Below the pieces are notes generated by a model. That model had not been told where the DNA came from, did not search any database, and saw only the letters and a list, made by a program, of their open reading frames with translations. Position numbers and translations under genes: made by a program. Shown here piece after piece: positions 61,723-64,000 of a DNA stretch of 64,000 nt. Source of the stretch: Triparma verrucosa (lineage: Eukaryota > Sar > Bolidophyceae > Parmales > Triparmaceae); the NCBI GenBank assembly GCA_030267905.1, contig BRXX01000501.1, forward strand, positions 1-64,000, given 5' to 3'. The first letter of the stretch is position 1; each line of letters starts with the position of its first letter.

Positions 61723-62679
61723 TCATTTCGCCGCCTCCTCCTCCTCGAAAGCCTCGGGCTGAATTCCCTTGTCGACCAACTTCTGCGCCGCTTTCTTCCT
61801 CTTCTCTAACTCCTCCTCGAGTCCCTCCTCGCCTCCAGCAATGCGAGCCTCGAGGTCGGTGACGTTCTTCTGGAGCTTCCAGAGCTGCTGCTCGAGCGAC
61901 CTGTAGCCAATGATCTTGCCAGTCGCGGGATCAATCGCCTCCTCAATGCTGGCTTTTAGGGCAGGCAATGCGTCTATCTGAGCGATCCACTCGTCCTCGC
62001 TGATGGCGCCGTCTCCGTTGACATCCAAGGTCGCCGCAAGATCCTCGATCGAGACCTTTGGGCCTTTCACCCCCTTCGGTCTCGGGAGGACCTTGAGCAC
62101 CCGGAGGAGCTCCTTCTGGGAGACCGTCCCATCGTGATCAATGTCGATTTGCCTGAACACGGTGATGCCGGCGGATCCGATCTTGCCCCTGATAGCATCG
62201 ATCTCAGATTCGATCTTTGCCTTTTCGGCGAGGAGGTTGTCAAGGCGCTGCTCGAGGCTAACGTATCCTGTAATCTTGCCGGTCTCGGCGTCAAGGGCTC
62301 CGGTGATTGCCATCTTGAGGCCCGGAAGCGAGGACAGGTTGGCGAGCCACTCCTCGAGAGTAATTTGATCGTCCTTGTCAGTGTCAAGAGAATCGACGAT
62401 CTCGTCAAATGGGACGAACTTAGGAGGTCCACCCTCGGGCCAGCCGCCCTCCGGCTCAACCGGCTTCTTTTTCGGCATTGACATGAGACATTTCTTGAGC
62501 TCCTTCTTGTCGATAGCTCCAGATCTGTCTTCATCAATCTGATTGAAGAGGATGATGGCGGGGAGGTTCTCCGAAAGTTCGGCGTTGATGTCATCGTCTG
62601 TTTTTCCTTCTCCAGCGGACGCTTCATACTTGGCTTTGAGCTGGGCCTGAGTCTGTTGGCTCAGGGGCACCGCTGGCAT
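61723..62679 (-). CDS. Four-EF-hand calcium-binding protein
   Basis: 318 residues in one coding exon. Four canonical loops are seen: DEDRSGAIDKKE, DTDKDDQITLEE, DIDHDGTVSQKE and DVNGDGAISEDE, in two pairs joined by Leu-rich coiled-coil segments (YVSLEQRLDNLLAEKAKIE; YRSLEQQLWKLQKNVTDLE). The two halves look like an internal duplication, each with EF pair, GKI[T/I]GY[V/R]SLEQ and coil. A final acidic helix ends in EEEEAAK. Probably a Ca2+ sensor or scaffold. A 5'-UTR intron is likely (donor near 62834, acceptor at 62685). Confidence 0.9.
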   Translation of the reverse strand: MPAVPLSQQTQAQLKAKYEASAGEGKTDDDINAELSENLPAIILFNQIDEDRSGAIDKKELKKCLMSMPKKKPVEPEGGWPEGGPPKFVPFDEIVDSLDTDKDDQITLEEWLANLSSLPGLKMAITGALDAETGKITGYVSLEQRLDNLLAEKAKIESEIDAIRGKIGSAGITVFRQIDIDHDGTVSQKELLRVLKVLPRPKGVKGPKVSIEDLAATLDVNGDGAISEDEWIAQIDALPALKASIEEAIDPATGKIIGYRSLEQQLWKLQKNVTDLEARIAGGEEGLEEELEKRKKAAQKLVDKGIQPEAFEEEEAAK

Positions 62680-63127
62680 AGAAACTAGGCGATGGATTTG
62701 TCAGAGGTTAGATCGAACGAGGTTATTGGGAGAATCGAGGTAATTGGGAACATTCGGGGTGGGAGAAGCCGCAGTTTCTTTAGGTCAGGGCGTATAGTGG
62801 GATATTGCCTGAAAGATAAGACTGTCCTTCTCACCTCCTCCTCCCATTGTGTGTGTTTTGTAGGTTTGGAAAATTGCAAGAGGAGTAAGGTCTAAACGCT
62901 GTTGTGGGCACTCTGCAAAAAGTGATTATTCGAGTGTTTCCAAGGTTTGTGTGCGGTGTTTCGTAGCCAAGAAGTTATCTGGCACGGGCAAATACCTGAT
63001 CGGCCCGGGCCAACCCTAATCGCTGCCGGTTACGCCAATATTGACGCAATTAAAGCACTAACCCTGCTCCCCACACTCAAATCCCCCGCCCCTCCCCCCC
63101 CACTCCACAGTCCAAAACACCACGATC
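62680..63127. promoter_or_regulatory. Divergent intergenic region with a 5'-UTR intron
   Basis: 448 bases lie between the EF-hand gene (minus) and Tctex1 (plus). The minus-strand leader likely holds an intron (62834-62685). Close to the plus-strand ATG is a C-rich tract (63085-63112). Confidence 0.5.
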
Positions 63128-63490
63128 ATGTCGACGAAGGCTGTGATCGAGCCCCCCTCTTACCACCAGAAGGCCTCCAAGGGAAGGATGGAAGAGATAA
63201 TAAAGGAGGTTCAGCAGGAAAACTTAGGGGACAACTGGAAATACACAAGCGACGATGCCACCAACTTCACAAAGAAGATTAGTGACGACGTCAAGAACAG
63301 GCTGAGGGACCTGGGGCTGTCGAGGTACAAATTCTTGGTTCAGGTCACGTTGGGACAAAAGGTCGGGGAGGGGATGCACATGGGGATGCGGTGCCTGTGG
63401 GATCAGGACACAGATGCCTTCGCAACAGTGATTCACGGGAGCGACGACTATTTCTGCAGCGTAACGGCCTACAGCGTCTACCAATATTAG
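63128..63490 (+). CDS. Tctex1-type dynein light chain
   Basis: A single exon encodes 120 residues. RYKFLVQVTLGQKVGEGMHM, CLWDQDTDAFATVI and the C-terminal CSVTAYSVYQY are Tctex1/DYNLT features. It binds dynein intermediate chain; outer-arm and intraflagellar-transport dyneins use such chains, so it is consistent with flagella at some life stage. No introns. Confidence 0.93.
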   Translation: MSTKAVIEPPSYHQKASKGRMEEIIKEVQQENLGDNWKYTSDDATNFTKKISDDVKNRLRDLGLSRYKFLVQVTLGQKVGEGMHMGMRCLWDQDTDAFATVIHGSDDYFCSVTAYSVYQY

Positions 63491-63570
63491 ACAAGGTCAA
63501 TAAATTACCCAGCGGGAAGCTTGTTTGTATTATTATAAAGTTTTTGGTGGTTATTATTGACATTGGTTTT

Positions 63571-64000
63571 TCATATTTCATGGAGAGGCTCTCTCTCTTC
63601 CTGATCTTTCAGCAAGTTTGACTCTTCGTTCGCTTCCTCTTCCTCTTCTCCTTGGTCGTGGGGAGGGTCTGGTTCTATGTTGATTACAACGTGATCCAGG
63701 TCTCGAATCTCTTCCTCGTCACCGCTCTTGGCGCTGAGGTTGTTGCTCTTCCTCATGAGCAGCTTCTGGAGCAGTGACTTGGCCTTGTTGTCCTTTGACT
63801 GTGACCTCATGGGAGATAGACCACCTTGTCCGCTGGTCTGCCCACTTTCAAGTCCGCTGCTGTTCTCGAAATGAGCGCTCGAGTCGCCCTGAGAGTCATC
63901 GTCGAAGTTGTTGAGCTCAGATGTCTCCCCTTCACCTCCGTTGGTGCTCATGAGTAGCTGCTGCTCGCTCTCCTTCTGAGCCGCGAGCTGCAGCTCGATG
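63571..64000 (-). CDS. C-terminal part of an unknown disordered protein (runs off the window)
   Basis: The frame is open from the window end to a stop at 63571, at least 142 residues. It is Ser/Asp/Glu/Gln-rich (SSAHFENSSGLESGQTSGQG, KSLLQKLLMRKSNN, EEEEEANEESNL), so it is disordered and probably the tail of a larger protein. The first in-frame Met inside the window need not be the start. No domain recognised. Confidence 0.6.
   Translation of the reverse strand, partial: IELQLAAQKESEQQLLMSTNGGEGETSELNNFDDDSQGDSSAHFENSSGLESGQTSGQGGLSPMRSQSKDNKAKSLLQKLLMRKSNNLSAKSGDEEEIRDLDHVVINIEPDPPHDQGEEEEEANEESNLLKDQEEREPLHEI

Noticed and set aside
1..64000. tRNA, rRNA, transposon or viral genes
   Set aside because: No cloverleaf with a T-loop GTTCRA, rRNA core, transposase, reverse transcriptase or viral hallmark was recognised on reading both strands; a tRNAscan/Rfam run would be decisive.

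Overview
The window is a eukaryotic chromosome end. It opens with a perfect (TAACCC)n telomere tract (TTAGGG type) and runs inward through about 30 closely packed genes. Introns are mostly 50-150 bp, with GTGAGT/GTAAGT donors and pyrimidine-rich acceptors. Several signs point to a photosynthetic stramenopile, possibly a bolidophyte or pelagophyte-like picoalga. A TGA-encoded selenocysteine glutathione peroxidase has an ASAF-type plastid pre-sequence. NADP-glutamate dehydrogenase has a similar leader. ShK-like Cys-rich secreted proteins and GCC2/START multi-membrane receptors are also typical of heterokonts. Species assignment is inference.

Layout. 0-9 kb: a fused nucleotide-sugar transporter/DUF115 glycosyltransferase ends 57 bp from the telomere, followed by a MORN-repeat protein, the selenoprotein GPX with its SECIS element, an unrecognised membrane protein and a broken MYND-RING-TPR gene. 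9-16 kb: two tandem, intronless, secreted Cys-rich paralogues with almost identical promoters and signal peptides. 16-28 kb: LRR protein, DDM1/HELLS remodeller, glutathione synthetase, mitochondrial ATP synthase subunit b, CDC14 phosphatase, an MpaB-like oxygenase and a GT32 glycosyltransferase. 28-39 kb: a giant IQ/B-box scaffold, an acylated ankyrin-like protein, a LinD-like secreted protein and plastid-type NADP-GDH. 39-44.5 kb: a LamG/GCC2/7TM/START receptor carrying an in-frame TAA. 44.5-50 kb: an AT-richer stretch with poorly recognisable split genes and NDUFAF1. 50-64 kb: mostly housekeeping genes (DUF2470 protein, RPL10, VPS28, a START/multi-TM protein, a 7TM protein, an RCC1 protein, succinyl-CoA ligase beta, an EF-hand protein, Tctex1 dynein light chain) and a gene cut by the window edge.

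The genes do not form operons. Themes that recur are glutathione and redox metabolism (GPX, GSS), Golgi glycosylation (NST-GT, GT32), mitochondrial energy metabolism (ATP synthase b, SCS-beta, NDUFAF1) and cytoskeleton/cilium-type proteins (MORN, IQ, CDC14, Tctex1). All exon boundaries were deduced by hand from splice signals and reading-frame phase. No transposon, tRNA, rRNA or CRISPR array was recognised.
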